The notes below the pieces were generated by a model. The model did no database searches, was not told the DNA's origin, and saw nothing but the letters and a program-made list of their open reading frames with translations. From Pseudomonas alloputida (lineage in GTDB: Bacteria; Pseudomonadota; Gammaproteobacteria; Pseudomonadales; Pseudomonadaceae): a stretch of DNA of 64,000 nucleotides. Both the position numbers and the translations under genes were made by a program. Below, piece after piece: positions 9,761 through 18,717 of this stretch. Position 1 is the first letter of the stretch. Every line of letters starts with the position of its first letter. Location of the stretch: the NCBI RefSeq assembly GCF_021283545.2, contig NZ_CP128540.1, forward strand, positions 1,027,501 through 1,091,500, given 5' to 3'.

Positions 9761-11167
9761 TCAGTGCATGAAGCCTTCCATGAAGTCCGCAACCGAGATG
9801 GCCAGGCGCCGCCTCCACGGTGCACTGGCGGGGTTGGCGAGGGTCCGGTCCTCGTGGACGAAGCTCTGGATGATCGCGTTGTAGCCCAGCCAGCGGCAGG
9901 GCTCGGGAGGCCAGCTTGCCAGGCTCGATAGCGGGCGGTTGTCGAGCACCCAGGGTTGCGCCGTCAGTTCGTTGTGCTGGTTGAGGATCAGCGCCGCCAG
10001 GGTGCGCCCACCCAGGTTGGTAGCCCCGACGCCTTCGCCGCCGTAGCCGCCGGCAAGGGCGATGCCGCGCTGGCGGTCGCAAAGCATGTGTGGGCGGAAG
10101 CGTCGCGCCATGCCGAGGTTGCCGCCCCAGGTATGAGTGATGCGTACCTGTTTGAGCTGCGGGAACAGTTCGCCGAACAGGTAGCGGCGCAGTTCGACTT
10201 CGTGTTCGTCGAGGTTGAAGTTCTCGCGCAGACGCCCACCGAAGCGATAGCCACCGCGAGCACCGAAGACCAGACGGTTGTCGGCAGTGCGCTGGCCGTA
10301 GGTGACCTGGCGGCTGCTTTCACTGAAGGCTTGGCCCTTGCTCAGGCCAATTTGCTCCCAGGTGGCCTCTGGCAGCGGCTCGGTGGCCACCAGCAGGCTC
10401 TGTACTGGCAATTGGTGTTTGCCCAGTGGCGGCAGGCTGGCGGCGTAACCCTCCACGGCAGGTACCATCCACTGGCAGCGAATCTGTGCCAGCGGGGTAC
10501 GCACCTCGCTCGGCTGCCAGTCGATGGCCGGGGTATTTTCGTAGATCGATACGCCCAGCGCCTCCACTGCCCGGGCAAGGCCGCGCACCAGCTTGGCTGG
10601 CTGGATGGTCGCCGTGTGCGGGCTGTAAATGGCTCCAAACGCATTGCTGACCCGCAGCTGGCTCCCCAGCTGCTCGGGGCTCAGCCAGCGGTAGTCGTCC
10701 TCGGTCATGCCTTGGCGATACAAGTCGTCGAGGTAGGCGCGCAGGCTGCGTTCCTGCTCCGGGTAGCGCGCCGCGCAATAAAGGACGCCGCCTTTGCGGT
10801 AGTCGCAGTCGATGCCTTCGCTTTGCAGCACGTGATGCACTTCATCCGGGATGCCGTGCAGCAGGTCGATGCTGGCGCGGCGCTGTTGCGGCGAGAGGGT
10901 GCCGAGCAGGCGGTCTTCGCCGAGCAGGTTGCCCATCAGCCAGCCCCCATTACGGCCGGAGGCGCCGAAGCCGGCGATTTGGGCTTCAATCACCGCGATG
11001 TTCAGCTGGGGGGCCTGGCGCTTGAGGTAGTACGCGGTCCAAAGGCCGGTATAGCCGGCACCGATGATGCACACGTCAACGTCGAGGTCATTGCGCAGTG
11101 CCGGGCGCGCGCACAGCGGCTCGTCGAGCTGGTCCATCCACAGGCTGAGCGTGCGCAGGGGTTGCAT
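9761..11167 (-). CDS. FAD-dependent amine oxidoreductase (DAO family, PuuB-like)
   Basis: Flavoenzyme of about 468 aa that probably oxidises an amine or gamma-glutamyl-amine. The dinucleotide-binding motif is CIIGAGYTGLWTAYYL near residue 35, followed by GFGASGRNGGW, and a C-terminal GGYGGEGVGATNLGG that closes the FAD site. I start at the ATG giving MQPLRTLSLWMDQ because GGAG lies nine bases upstream; a TTG eight codons earlier also opens the frame. First gene of the probable unit with the cupin and polyamine binding protein. Substrate is inferred from neighbours, not shown. Confidence 0.82.
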   Translation of the reverse strand: MQPLRTLSLWMDQLDEPLCARPALRNDLDVDVCIIGAGYTGLWTAYYLKRQAPQLNIAVIEAQIAGFGASGRNGGWLMGNLLGEDRLLGTLSPQQRRASIDLLHGIPDEVHHVLQSEGIDCDYRKGGVLYCAARYPEQERSLRAYLDDLYRQGMTEDDYRWLSPEQLGSQLRVSNAFGAIYSPHTATIQPAKLVRGLARAVEALGVSIYENTPAIDWQPSEVRTPLAQIRCQWMVPAVEGYAASLPPLGKHQLPVQSLLVATEPLPEATWEQIGLSKGQAFSESSRQVTYGQRTADNRLVFGARGGYRFGGRLRENFNLDEHEVELRRYLFGELFPQLKQVRITHTWGGNLGMARRFRPHMLCDRQRGIALAGGYGGEGVGATNLGGRTLAALILNQHNELTAQPWVLDNRPLSSLASWPPEPCRWLGYNAIIQSFVHEDRTLANPASAPWRRRLAISVADFMEGFMH

Positions 11168-11231
11168 CGGGTTTGGCTCCACATCCGTCAAGGTCTGTGG
11201 GCGATGCTAGTGGTGTCAGTGGGCGGCTGTC

Positions 11232-12056
11232 TTACGTGCGTGCACGCAGGGAAATTTGCTTCAGGTAGGCCTTGGGCGTGAACCCGGTGTGTTCGCGGAA
11301 GCACTTGTAGAACGCCGACAGCGAGTTGAAGCCGGCACTGAAGGCCAGCTCGTCGATCGTCGCCTCGACGCTGTCGTCGCCGAGGCTGGCCATCAGGTGC
11401 TGCAGGCGTGCCTGGTTGACGTAGCGGTAGAAGCTTTGCCCCAGCACCTGGTTGAGCAGGTAGGAAATCTGGTTGCGGCTGTAGCCGCTGGCGTCGGCGA
11501 CCTGTTGCAGGTCGAGCTCCGGGTCGAGGTAGGGGCGTTGACGCCGGAAGTAATGCTCCAGGTCCTGGGCCATGGTCGACAACTGCCGAGGCGACAAGCC
11601 CAGGCGGCTGGTGGCGGGGCGCGGACCGCTGTTGGCGTGGCCTGTGCCGTTCTGGCGGACCAGCGTGGCGTATTCGTTGACCCGCCAGATCAGCCCGTCC
11701 CTGACGGTGATCGCCTCGCTGGACTGGAACGCAACCAGGCCGTCACCGCCCTGGACCGTGACCTGATACTGGATGAATGCGGTGCTGCCATCGACGCGGA
11801 TGCGGTCGCTGTGGACGATGTCCTCGCCGGCTTCATGGGGCAGGCAGGCGCGTACGTAGTCGCGCAGTTCCTGATGGCCGAGCACGCGGTTCTGAAAGAA
11901 GTCGTGGTACTGGATATCGGGGTGGTAGAGCGCCATGACACCGTCGAGGTCGCGATGCTTCCAGCAGAGGTGGTAGCGCAGCACGATTTCGGCGGTAAGC
12001 GGGGTTTGCTCGGGGCCGTCGGGGAGGGTGGTGGCGATCATGGGTGGATAGTGCAT
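11232..12056 (-). CDS. AraC-family regulator with N-terminal SnoaL-like domain
   Basis: Transcription regulator of 274 aa. Residues about 20-130 look like a SnoaL/NTF2 fold (LRYHLCWKHRDLDGVMALYHPDIQYHDFF), a pocket domain that could bind a small ligand; residues about 170-270 are the AraC double helix-turn-helix (LQQVADASGYSRNQISYLL and IDELAFSAGFNSLSAFYKCF, then FREHTGFTPKAYL). This pairing is less usual than the cupin sensor found in most AraC proteins. Lies 64 bp upstream of, and in the same direction as, the FAD oxidoreductase unit, so it is a likely regulator of it. Start uncertain: the ATG five codons later is an alternative. Confidence 0.82.
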   Translation of the reverse strand: MHYPPMIATTLPDGPEQTPLTAEIVLRYHLCWKHRDLDGVMALYHPDIQYHDFFQNRVLGHQELRDYVRACLPHEAGEDIVHSDRIRVDGSTAFIQYQVTVQGGDGLVAFQSSEAITVRDGLIWRVNEYATLVRQNGTGHANSGPRPATSRLGLSPRQLSTMAQDLEHYFRRQRPYLDPELDLQQVADASGYSRNQISYLLNQVLGQSFYRYVNQARLQHLMASLGDDSVEATIDELAFSAGFNSLSAFYKCFREHTGFTPKAYLKQISLRART

Positions 12057-12164
12057 TGCAGAACACCCAGGTGCAAGGGCGTGGATCCTGCATATTGCAC
12101 GGTTTGCTCAGGCGGCTTGGAGGGTAAGCCTTTGATTCTTATGAATGTAGTTTTTTGATACAAC

Positions 12165-12180
12165 TGGCATGGCGGCTGCA
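12165..12180 (+). promoter_or_regulatory. Candidate sigma54 promoter (-24/-12)
   Basis: TGGCATGGCGGCTGCA fits the consensus TGGCAC-G-N4-TTGCW with GG and GC spaced exactly as required and two mismatches. The predicted start of transcription is about 10-12 bp later, just before the ribosome site of the 24-aa gene. Confidence 0.5.
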
Positions 12181-12214
12181 CCTTTCTTGTCACCATCGAT
12201 CAAGGAGAAAGGCC

Positions 12215-12289
12215 ATGCGCTCGATACTGCTTTGGATGATTGGGGTGCCGATTCCGGTGATCATTCTGATCTGGTTCTTTATGCATTGA
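12215..12289 (+). CDS. 24-residue single-span membrane protein
   Basis: Very short gene: ATG CGC TCG ATA CTG and so on, ending TTT ATG CAT TGA. The product begins MRSILLWMIGVPIPV and continues with a run of Ile, Leu, Trp and Phe to a final Met-His, so almost the whole protein is one membrane helix with a Pro-x-Pro kink in the middle. Support for it being real: an AAGGAG site seven bases before the ATG, a sigma54-like promoter upstream, and a strong hairpin with a T run nine bases after the stop, all on the same strand. I recall similar tiny hydrophobic proteins in pseudomonads but cannot name a function. Confidence 0.72.
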   Translation: MRSILLWMIGVPIPVIILIWFFMH

Positions 12290-12297
12290 GATTTTGG

Positions 12298-12318
12298 GGG
12301 CCGCTTTGCGGCCCTTTT
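12298..12318 (+). terminator. Rho-independent terminator of the 24-aa gene
   Basis: GGGCCGC-ttt-GCGGCCC stem followed by TTTT, nine bases after the stop codon. Confidence 0.75.
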
Positions 12319-12556
12319 GCTACAACTCTTCGCTACAAAAGGCGTGTGCAAGGCAGGGCCCGGATGTCGGGCTTGAGATCAATAAATCCAGTTTGGTGTT
12401 CTGATGAACACCAAAGGCCTCGTGACATTTTCTTCGGTATATAAATTGTAGATTTTTGGGGGAGTGTGCCAATGGCGTATTTTTCGCTGCGGGCCTGTAG
12501 ATATGAGTGCTCATAGTAATGGACTATCAAATCTATCTTGCAAAAGTCATGTTGAT

Positions 12557-12712
12557 ATGTTGCCTTGCATGGCAGCATTTGCGGTAGTGGTGAAACTGGA
12601 AGTTTTGTAGACGCATCTGCCCGATTAGGCTTGACGGCGTCTGCAGTCAGCAAGCAGGTATCAAAGCATTGAAAATGCCTTGTCCCGTACACAAAAAAAC
12701 TGACACTCCCCT
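12557..12712 (+). pseudogene. Fragment of a LysR-family regulator gene, frameshifted
   Basis: Three frames read in turn give a recognisable LysR N-terminus: MLPCMAAFAVVV, then after a one-base shift ETGSFVDASARLGLTASAVS and KQV, then after another shift SIENALSRTQKN. This is the helix-turn-helix part (the SAVSKQV recognition helix region) with at least two frameshifts and nothing of the effector domain. The frames are too short to be a gene. Confidence 0.7.
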
Positions 12713-12773
12713 GATAGTCGAATCCCGGTATCCGTCCGGCCAACACATCTTCCTGACGAAACCGGCGAAGGCC

Positions 12774-12801
12774 ATGGTGTCCACCTAAAAGTGGACACCA
12801 T
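12774..12801. repeat. Perfect inverted repeat, 11-bp arms
   Basis: ATGGTGTCCAC, six-base loop ctaaaa, GTGGACACCAT. It may be two insertion-sequence ends lying back to back, or an operator; it has no T run and no adjoining gene. Confidence 0.6.
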
Positions 12802-12838
12802 TTCTGGCCCATCAAGCGGATTTTCCAGGCATCCTCAG

Positions 12839-13020
12839 CGCCGTACCTACAATAAACCTTTCAAAGCCCAGAGTGCGACGAGCCCGGCGCCTCCATCGCA
12901 AACATCGCCTTGGGCCACAGCCTCAATGGCAACCTCGTCCACAAATGGATTCAGCTCCACAATCAAAAAGCCTTGGCACTTCAGCTGGGCAGCGCAGCAA
13001 ACTGCTGTTTTTCGCACTGA
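12839..13020 (+). pseudogene. Remnant of an IS66-family accessory (OrfA/TnpA) gene, frameshifted
   Basis: CGC CGT ACC TAC reads RRTYNKPFKAQ; after a frame change the text continues ECDEPGASIANIALGHSLNG and NLVHKWIQLHNQKALALQ to a stop at 13018-13020. This matches the R-R-x-Y-x-x-F-K-A-Q and NLVxKWI helix-turn-helix pattern of IS66-type OrfA proteins. No OrfB or transposase follows: dppF's end begins 23 bp later. Confidence 0.65.
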
Positions 13021-13042
13021 GGGCTGCCCAGTTTTCTAACAG

Positions 13043-14010
<968 letters not shown>

Positions 14011-14011
<1 letters not shown>

Positions 14012-14979
14012 CACGCCACCTCCTGGTTCAGCGGGTAGAAGCAACGCACCAGGCTGTGGGCCTGAGGGTCGAGGGGCGGGCGCTGGCGCCGGCAATTGTC
14101 CTGTACATAGGGGCAGCGTGGTGACAGCAGGCAACCGACCGGGCGGTCGTAGCGGCCGGGGACGATGCCAGGCAGGGTGGCCAGGCGTTCGGCGCCAATG
14201 CTGTGCTCGGGGATCGCGGCGAGCAGGGCTTCGCTGTAAGGGTGGGCGGGCACATCGAACAGTTCTGGCACCTGGCCCACTTCCACGGCTTGGCCGGCGT
14301 ACATCACGCACACCCGCCTGGCGGTTTCGGCGACCACGGCGAGGTCGTGGGTGATCAGGATGAGCGCCATGTTGCGCTCCTTCTGCAGGTTGACCAGCAG
14401 TTCCATGATCTGTGCCTGGATCGTCACGTCGAGGGCCGTGGTCGGTTCGTCTGCGATCAGCAGCTTGGGCTCGCCGGCAATGGCCATGGCGATCGCCACA
14501 CGTTGGCTCATGCCGCCTGACAGCTGGTGCGGGTAAGCGTCCAGGCGGCTTTCTGCGGCCGGGATCTCGACCTTTTTCAAGAGCTCCAGAGCACGCTGGC
14601 GTGCAGCCTTGCCTTTCAGGCCCAGGTGCTGTCGTAGCACTTCCTCGATCTGGAAGCCTACGGTGTAGCTGGGGTTGAGCGCGGTCATCGGGTCCTGGAA
14701 GACCATGGCGATGTCCTTGCCCACCACCTTGCGCCGCTGACGGCCGCTGAGCTTGAGCATATCAGTGCCGTCGAAGGTCAGTGAGTCGGCGGTGATGCGC
14801 CCGGGAGCGTCGATCAGGCCCATCAGGGCCATCATGGTGACCGACTTGCCCGAGCCGGACTCGCCGACGATGGCCAGGATCTCGCCAGCGTCCACTTTCA
14901 GGTCCAGGCCGTCTACCACCGGTACTGCATTGGCGTCGCCGAAGCGCACATTCAGGTTGTTGATCTGCAACAGTGACAT
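14011..14979 (-). CDS. dppD: Di/oligopeptide ABC transporter ATPase DppD
   Basis: First ATPase of the importer, 322 aa. Walker [17 protein letters not shown], signature [17 protein letters not shown], Walker [14 protein letters not shown], and a C-terminal [14 protein letters not shown]ys motif. Start at [13 protein letters not shown], preceded by GAGGAG; the earlier in-frame start lies in dppC. Ten bases after dppC and overlapping dppF by one base. Confidence 0.93.
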
Positions 14980-14989
14980 GGCGTTCTCC

Positions 14990-15916
14990 TCAGGCGGCAT
15001 TCTTGAGTTTCGGGTCCAGCGCATCGCGCAGGCCGTCGCCCATCAGGTTGATTGCCAGCACACTGAGCAGGATGGTCAGGCCGGGCAGGCTTACCACCCA
15101 CCAGGCGCGCTCGATGTAATCCCGGGCCGAAGCCAGCATGGTGCCCCACTCGGGGGTAGGCGGCTGCACGCCGAGGCCGAGGAAACCCAGCGCAGCGGCG
15201 TCGAGGATCGCCGAGGAAAAACTCAGGGTCGCCTGCACGATCAGCGGTGCCATGCAGTTGGGCAGCACGGTGACGAACATCAGCCGGGGCAAGCCGGCGC
15301 CGGCCAGGCGGGCAGCGGTGACGTAGTCGCGGTTCAGTTCGCCCATCACCGCGGCGCGGGTCAGGCGCACGTAGGACGGCAGGGAAACGATGGCGATGGC
15401 GATCACGGTGTTGATCAGGCCAGGGCCGAGGATGGCGACGATGGCCACAGCCAGCAGCAGTGACGGCAGCGCCAGCATCACGTCCATCAGGCGCATGATC
15501 GACGGGCCGAGCAACTGCGGGAAAAAGCCGGCCAGCAGGCCAAGGAGAATGCCCGGGATCAGTGACATCACCACTGACGACAGGCCGATCAGCAGCGATA
15601 GCCGTGCACCCTGAATCAGCCGCGAAAGCAGATCACGGCCCAGTTCGTCGGTGCCCAGGATGAACTGCCAGGTGCCGCCTTCCAGCCACACCGGCGGGGT
15701 CAGCAGGAAGTCGCGGTACTGCTCGCTCGGGTCATGCGGGGCGACCCAAGGCGCGAACAGCGCGCAGAACACCACCAGGCACATGAAGGCCAGGCCCATG
15801 ACCGCGCCCTTGTTGCGCGCGAAGGCTTGCCAGAATTCTTTGTACGGGGAGGGGTAGAGCAGGCTCTGGTCCACCGGGCTGGCCGGTGACACGGATTTTG
15901 GAATCGGGCTAGTCAT
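14990..15916 (-). CDS. dppC: Di/oligopeptide ABC transporter permease DppC
   Basis: Inner-membrane permease, 308 aa, with a cytoplasmic N-terminus (about 40 residues), six hydrophobic spans, a periplasmic region with the [17 protein letters not shown] segment that is diagnostic of DppC/OppC, and the EAA-type loop [20 protein letters not shown]. Ten bases after dppB. Pairs with DppB as the channel. Confidence 0.93.
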   Translation of the reverse strand: MTSPIPKSVSPASPVDQSLLYPSPYKEFWQAFARNKGAVMGLAFMCLVVFCALFAPWVAPHDPSEQYRDFLLTPPVWLEGGTWQFILGTDELGRDLLSRLIQGARLSLLIGLSSVVMSLIPGILLGLLAGFFPQLLGPSIMRLMDVMLALPSLLLAVAIVAILGPGLINTVIAIAIVSLPSYVRLTRAAVMGELNRDYVTAARLAGAGLPRLMFVTVLPNCMAPLIVQATLSFSSAILDAAALGFLGLGVQPPTPEWGTMLASARDYIERAWWVVSLPGLTILLSVLAINLMGDGLRDALDPKLKNAA

Positions 15917-15926
15917 GGCAAGGGCC

Positions 15927-16937
15927 TCAGCGCTGATGACGGATGCGTGGGTTGGCCAGGCCGTAGAGGATGTCCACGACGAAGTTGACCAGAATCACCA
16001 GGCAGGCGATCAACAGGATGCCGTTCTGGACCACGGGGTAGTCACGGGCACCGATGGCTTCGATCAGCCATTTGCCGATGCCCGGCCAGGAAAAGATGGT
16101 TTCGGTCAGCACCGCACCGGCCAGCAGCGTGCCGACCTGCAGGCCGAACACGGTCAGCACCGGGATCAGCGCATTGCGCAGGCCATGGACGAACACCACA
16201 CGGGCCGGCGACAGGCCTTTGGCGCGGGCGGTGCGGATGTAGTCTTCGCGCAGTACTTCAAGCATCGACGAGCGGGTCATGCGGGCGATCACTGCCAGCG
16301 GGATGGTGCCGAGCACGATGGCCGGCAGGATCAGGTGCATCACAGCGTCCTTGAACGCGCCTTCTTCATCGCTGAGCAGGGTGTCGATAAGCATGAAGCC
16401 GGTCTTCGGCTCGATGTCGTAGAGCAGGTCGATGCGCCCGGAAACCGGGGTCCAGCCCAGGCTCACGGAGAAGAACATGATCAGGATCAGGCCCCACCAG
16501 AAAATCGGCATCGAGTAGCCGGCCAGTGATATGCCCATGACCCCGTGGTCGAACAGCGAACCGCGCTTGAGTGCGGCGATTACACCGGCCAGCAGGCCGA
16601 CGACGCCGGCGAACAGCAGGGCGGCGAAGGCCAGTTCCAGGGTGGCCGGGAACAGGGTGAGGAACTCGCGCCACACGCTTTCGCGGGTGCGCAGCGATTC
16701 GCCAAGGTCACCCTGGGCAAGTTTGCCGACGTAGTCCAGGTACTGGACCGGCAATGGCTTGTTCAGGCCCAGGCGTTCCATGGCCTGGGCATGCATTTCG
16801 GGGTCGACCCTGCGCTCGCCCATCATCACTTCCACCGGGTCGCCGGGGATCAGGCGTATGAGCGCGAAGGTCAGCAAGGTGATGCCGAAAAAGGTCGGTA
16901 TCAGCAGGCCAAGGCGCCGGGCAATAAAACTCAACAT
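15927..16937 (-). CDS. dppB: Di/oligopeptide ABC transporter permease DppB
   Basis: Inner-membrane permease of 336 aa, the usual DppB length. N-terminus MLSFIARRLGLLIPTFFGIT, a P-G-D-P loop (RLIPGDPVEVMMGER) and the EAA-type loop YIRTARAKGLSPARVVFVHG are typical. Heads the dppBCDF segment, 91 bp after the adjacent binding-protein gene, with which it is probably co-transcribed. Confidence 0.93.
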   Translation of the reverse strand: MLSFIARRLGLLIPTFFGITLLTFALIRLIPGDPVEVMMGERRVDPEMHAQAMERLGLNKPLPVQYLDYVGKLAQGDLGESLRTRESVWREFLTLFPATLELAFAALLFAGVVGLLAGVIAALKRGSLFDHGVMGISLAGYSMPIFWWGLILIMFFSVSLGWTPVSGRIDLLYDIEPKTGFMLIDTLLSDEEGAFKDAVMHLILPAIVLGTIPLAVIARMTRSSMLEVLREDYIRTARAKGLSPARVVFVHGLRNALIPVLTVFGLQVGTLLAGAVLTETIFSWPGIGKWLIEAIGARDYPVVQNGILLIACLVILVNFVVDILYGLANPRIRHQR

Positions 16938-17028
16938 TGTCGGGGTTACCTCATCAGGCCGTGGGGCGATCAGCCCGGTACGGCAGTGCCGCCGGTCCCC
17001 GTGTGGGTGGCCGGCGGTCGTTGTTGTT

Positions 17029-18639
17029 CTACTTCACCTTGGTGGTGGCGAAGTTGTTGTTGGTCAGAGGGTTGATCACGTAGCCCTCCACGTTGTCACG
17101 CATGGCGGTGAACATCTTTGGATGAGCCATGCTGATCCAGGGTTGTTCGTCATCGTACACTTTCAATGCCTCGTTATAGAGCCTTGCACGCTCGTCGTTG
17201 TCGATCACTTCGCGGGCGCGGCTGATCAGCTCCTGGAACTTGGGGTTGCACCAGCGCGCATAGTTCTCGCCACTTTTCACGGCATCGCAACTGAGCAGTG
17301 GGCTGAGGAAGTTGTCCGGGTCGCCGTTGTCGCCGGCCCAGCCGGTGGACACCAGGTCGGCTTCGCCGTTCTTCGCCCGGCGCAGCATCTCGGCCCATTC
17401 CATGACGCGGATATCCAGCTTGAGGCCGATCTGTTTGAGATCGGCCTGCAGCATCTCGGCAGACAGGCGCGGGTTGGGGTTGGTCGGGCCGCCGCCGTTG
17501 CGGGTGAACAGGGTGATTACCGTGCCCTCGGGTACACCGGCCTGGCTGAGCAGTGCGCGGGCTTTATCGAGGTCGCGCGGTGGGTTCTGGTTATGGGTGT
17601 TGTAGCCGATCATGGTGGGTGGGTAAGGGTTTACACCCACCAGTGCGTTGCCTTTGCCAAACAGTTGGTCGACATGGGTCTGGCGGTCGAAGGCCATGTT
17701 GATGGCTTTACGCACGCGCACGTCGTTGAGGTATTTGTGCTGGGTATTCATGGCGATGTAGCCGGTGACCAGGGCCTCGATTTCTTCAACCTTGAGTTTC
17801 GGGTCTTGCTTGATCGATGGCACGTCATCGGGCTTGGGATAGAGCGCCACCTGGCACTCGTTGGCGCGCAGTTTCTGCAGGCGCACGTTGCTGTCGATGG
17901 CGATGGCGAACACCAGCGCATCGGCCGGCGGCTTGCCGCGGAAATAGTCCGGGTTGGGCTTGAAGCGGACCTGGGCGTCCTTGTTGTAACGCTGGAAGAT
18001 GAAAGGGCCGGTGCCGATCGGCTTGCTGTTCAGCTCGGCGGTCTTGCCAGACTTGAGCAACTGGTCGCCGTATTCGGCGGAGTAGATCGAGGTAAAGCCC
18101 ATGGCCATGTCGCGCAGGAACGGCGCTTCCGGTCGGCTGAGGGTAATCACCACGGTGTGCTCGTCAGCCTTGCTGACCGACTTGAGCAGTTCCTTGAACC
18201 CCATGCTTTCGAAGTACGGGTAGCCGACGCTGGTCTTGTCATGCCAGGGGTGGTTCGGGTCGAGCTGGCGATTGAGGCTCCACAGCACGTCATCGGCGTT
18301 CAAGTCACGGGTGGGCTTGAAGTAGTCGGTGGTGTGGAACTTCACCCCCTGACGCAGATGGAAGGTGTAGGTCAGGCCGTCGGCTGAAATGTCCCAGCGC
18401 TCGGCCAGGGCTGGCTGGATCTCGGTGGTGCCGGGTTTGAAGTCGACCAGGCGGTTGAACACTGTCTCGGCCGAGGCATCGGCGGTGACTGCGGTGGTGT
18501 ACTGGACGATGTCGAACCCTTCCGGGCTAGCTTCTGTACACACCACCAGCGGCTTGGCCGCCAGTTGCGTGGCGCCGCCCAGAAGCAGCGCGACCAGGGC
18601 TAGGCGCAACGGCCGCGATTTCATGAAAGCTCTGTGCAT
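17029..18639 (-). CDS. dppA: Di/oligopeptide-binding protein, copy adjacent to dppB
   Basis: Periplasmic solute-binding protein of family 5, about 536 aa. Signal peptide ends near QLAA; the mature start PLVVCTEASPEGFDIVQYTT is the DppA signature, and TGYIAMNTQ, WAGDNGDPDNFLSPLLSCDA and QPWISMAHP are family segments. Start chosen at MHRAFMKSRPLRL with AGGGAG ten bases upstream. One of three paralogues in this block; it is the most divergent by eye. Multiple binding proteins feeding one DppBCDF are known in pseudomonads and widen peptide specificity. Confidence 0.88.
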   Translation of the reverse strand: MHRAFMKSRPLRLALVALLLGGATQLAAKPLVVCTEASPEGFDIVQYTTAVTADASAETVFNRLVDFKPGTTEIQPALAERWDISADGLTYTFHLRQGVKFHTTDYFKPTRDLNADDVLWSLNRQLDPNHPWHDKTSVGYPYFESMGFKELLKSVSKADEHTVVITLSRPEAPFLRDMAMGFTSIYSAEYGDQLLKSGKTAELNSKPIGTGPFIFQRYNKDAQVRFKPNPDYFRGKPPADALVFAIAIDSNVRLQKLRANECQVALYPKPDDVPSIKQDPKLKVEEIEALVTGYIAMNTQHKYLNDVRVRKAINMAFDRQTHVDQLFGKGNALVGVNPYPPTMIGYNTHNQNPPRDLDKARALLSQAGVPEGTVITLFTRNGGGPTNPNPRLSAEMLQADLKQIGLKLDIRVMEWAEMLRRAKNGEADLVSTGWAGDNGDPDNFLSPLLSCDAVKSGENYARWCNPKFQELISRAREVIDNDERARLYNEALKVYDDEQPWISMAHPKMFTAMRDNVEGYVINPLTNNNFATTKVK

Positions 18640-18717
18640 GTGTTGAAAACTCCCTGCTTGCATTGGTTCCAGCGTAGCCGCCCCGGCCCGCAGCGAAACG
18701 GGCCAGGGCGCCGACGG

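Larger units (their letters stand above)
12319..13042. other. Lower-GC region of gene debris
   Basis: About 720 bp with no intact gene and visibly more A/T than its flanks. It holds a broken LysR gene, a perfect 11-bp inverted repeat and a broken IS66-type gene, listed separately. The 160-aa minus-strand frame across it (12333-12815) is antisense to these remnants and is not called. Confidence 0.7.

Noticed and set aside
12169..12444. 91-aa open frame overlapping the 24-aa gene
   Set aside because: Its start lies in the sigma54-like element, it has no ribosome site, it reads through the terminator, and its text is not protein-like; the 24-codon frame has all signals.
12333..12815. 160-aa minus-strand frame in the debris region
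   Set aside because: It is antisense to the LysR remnant and has no recognisable domain or ribosome site.
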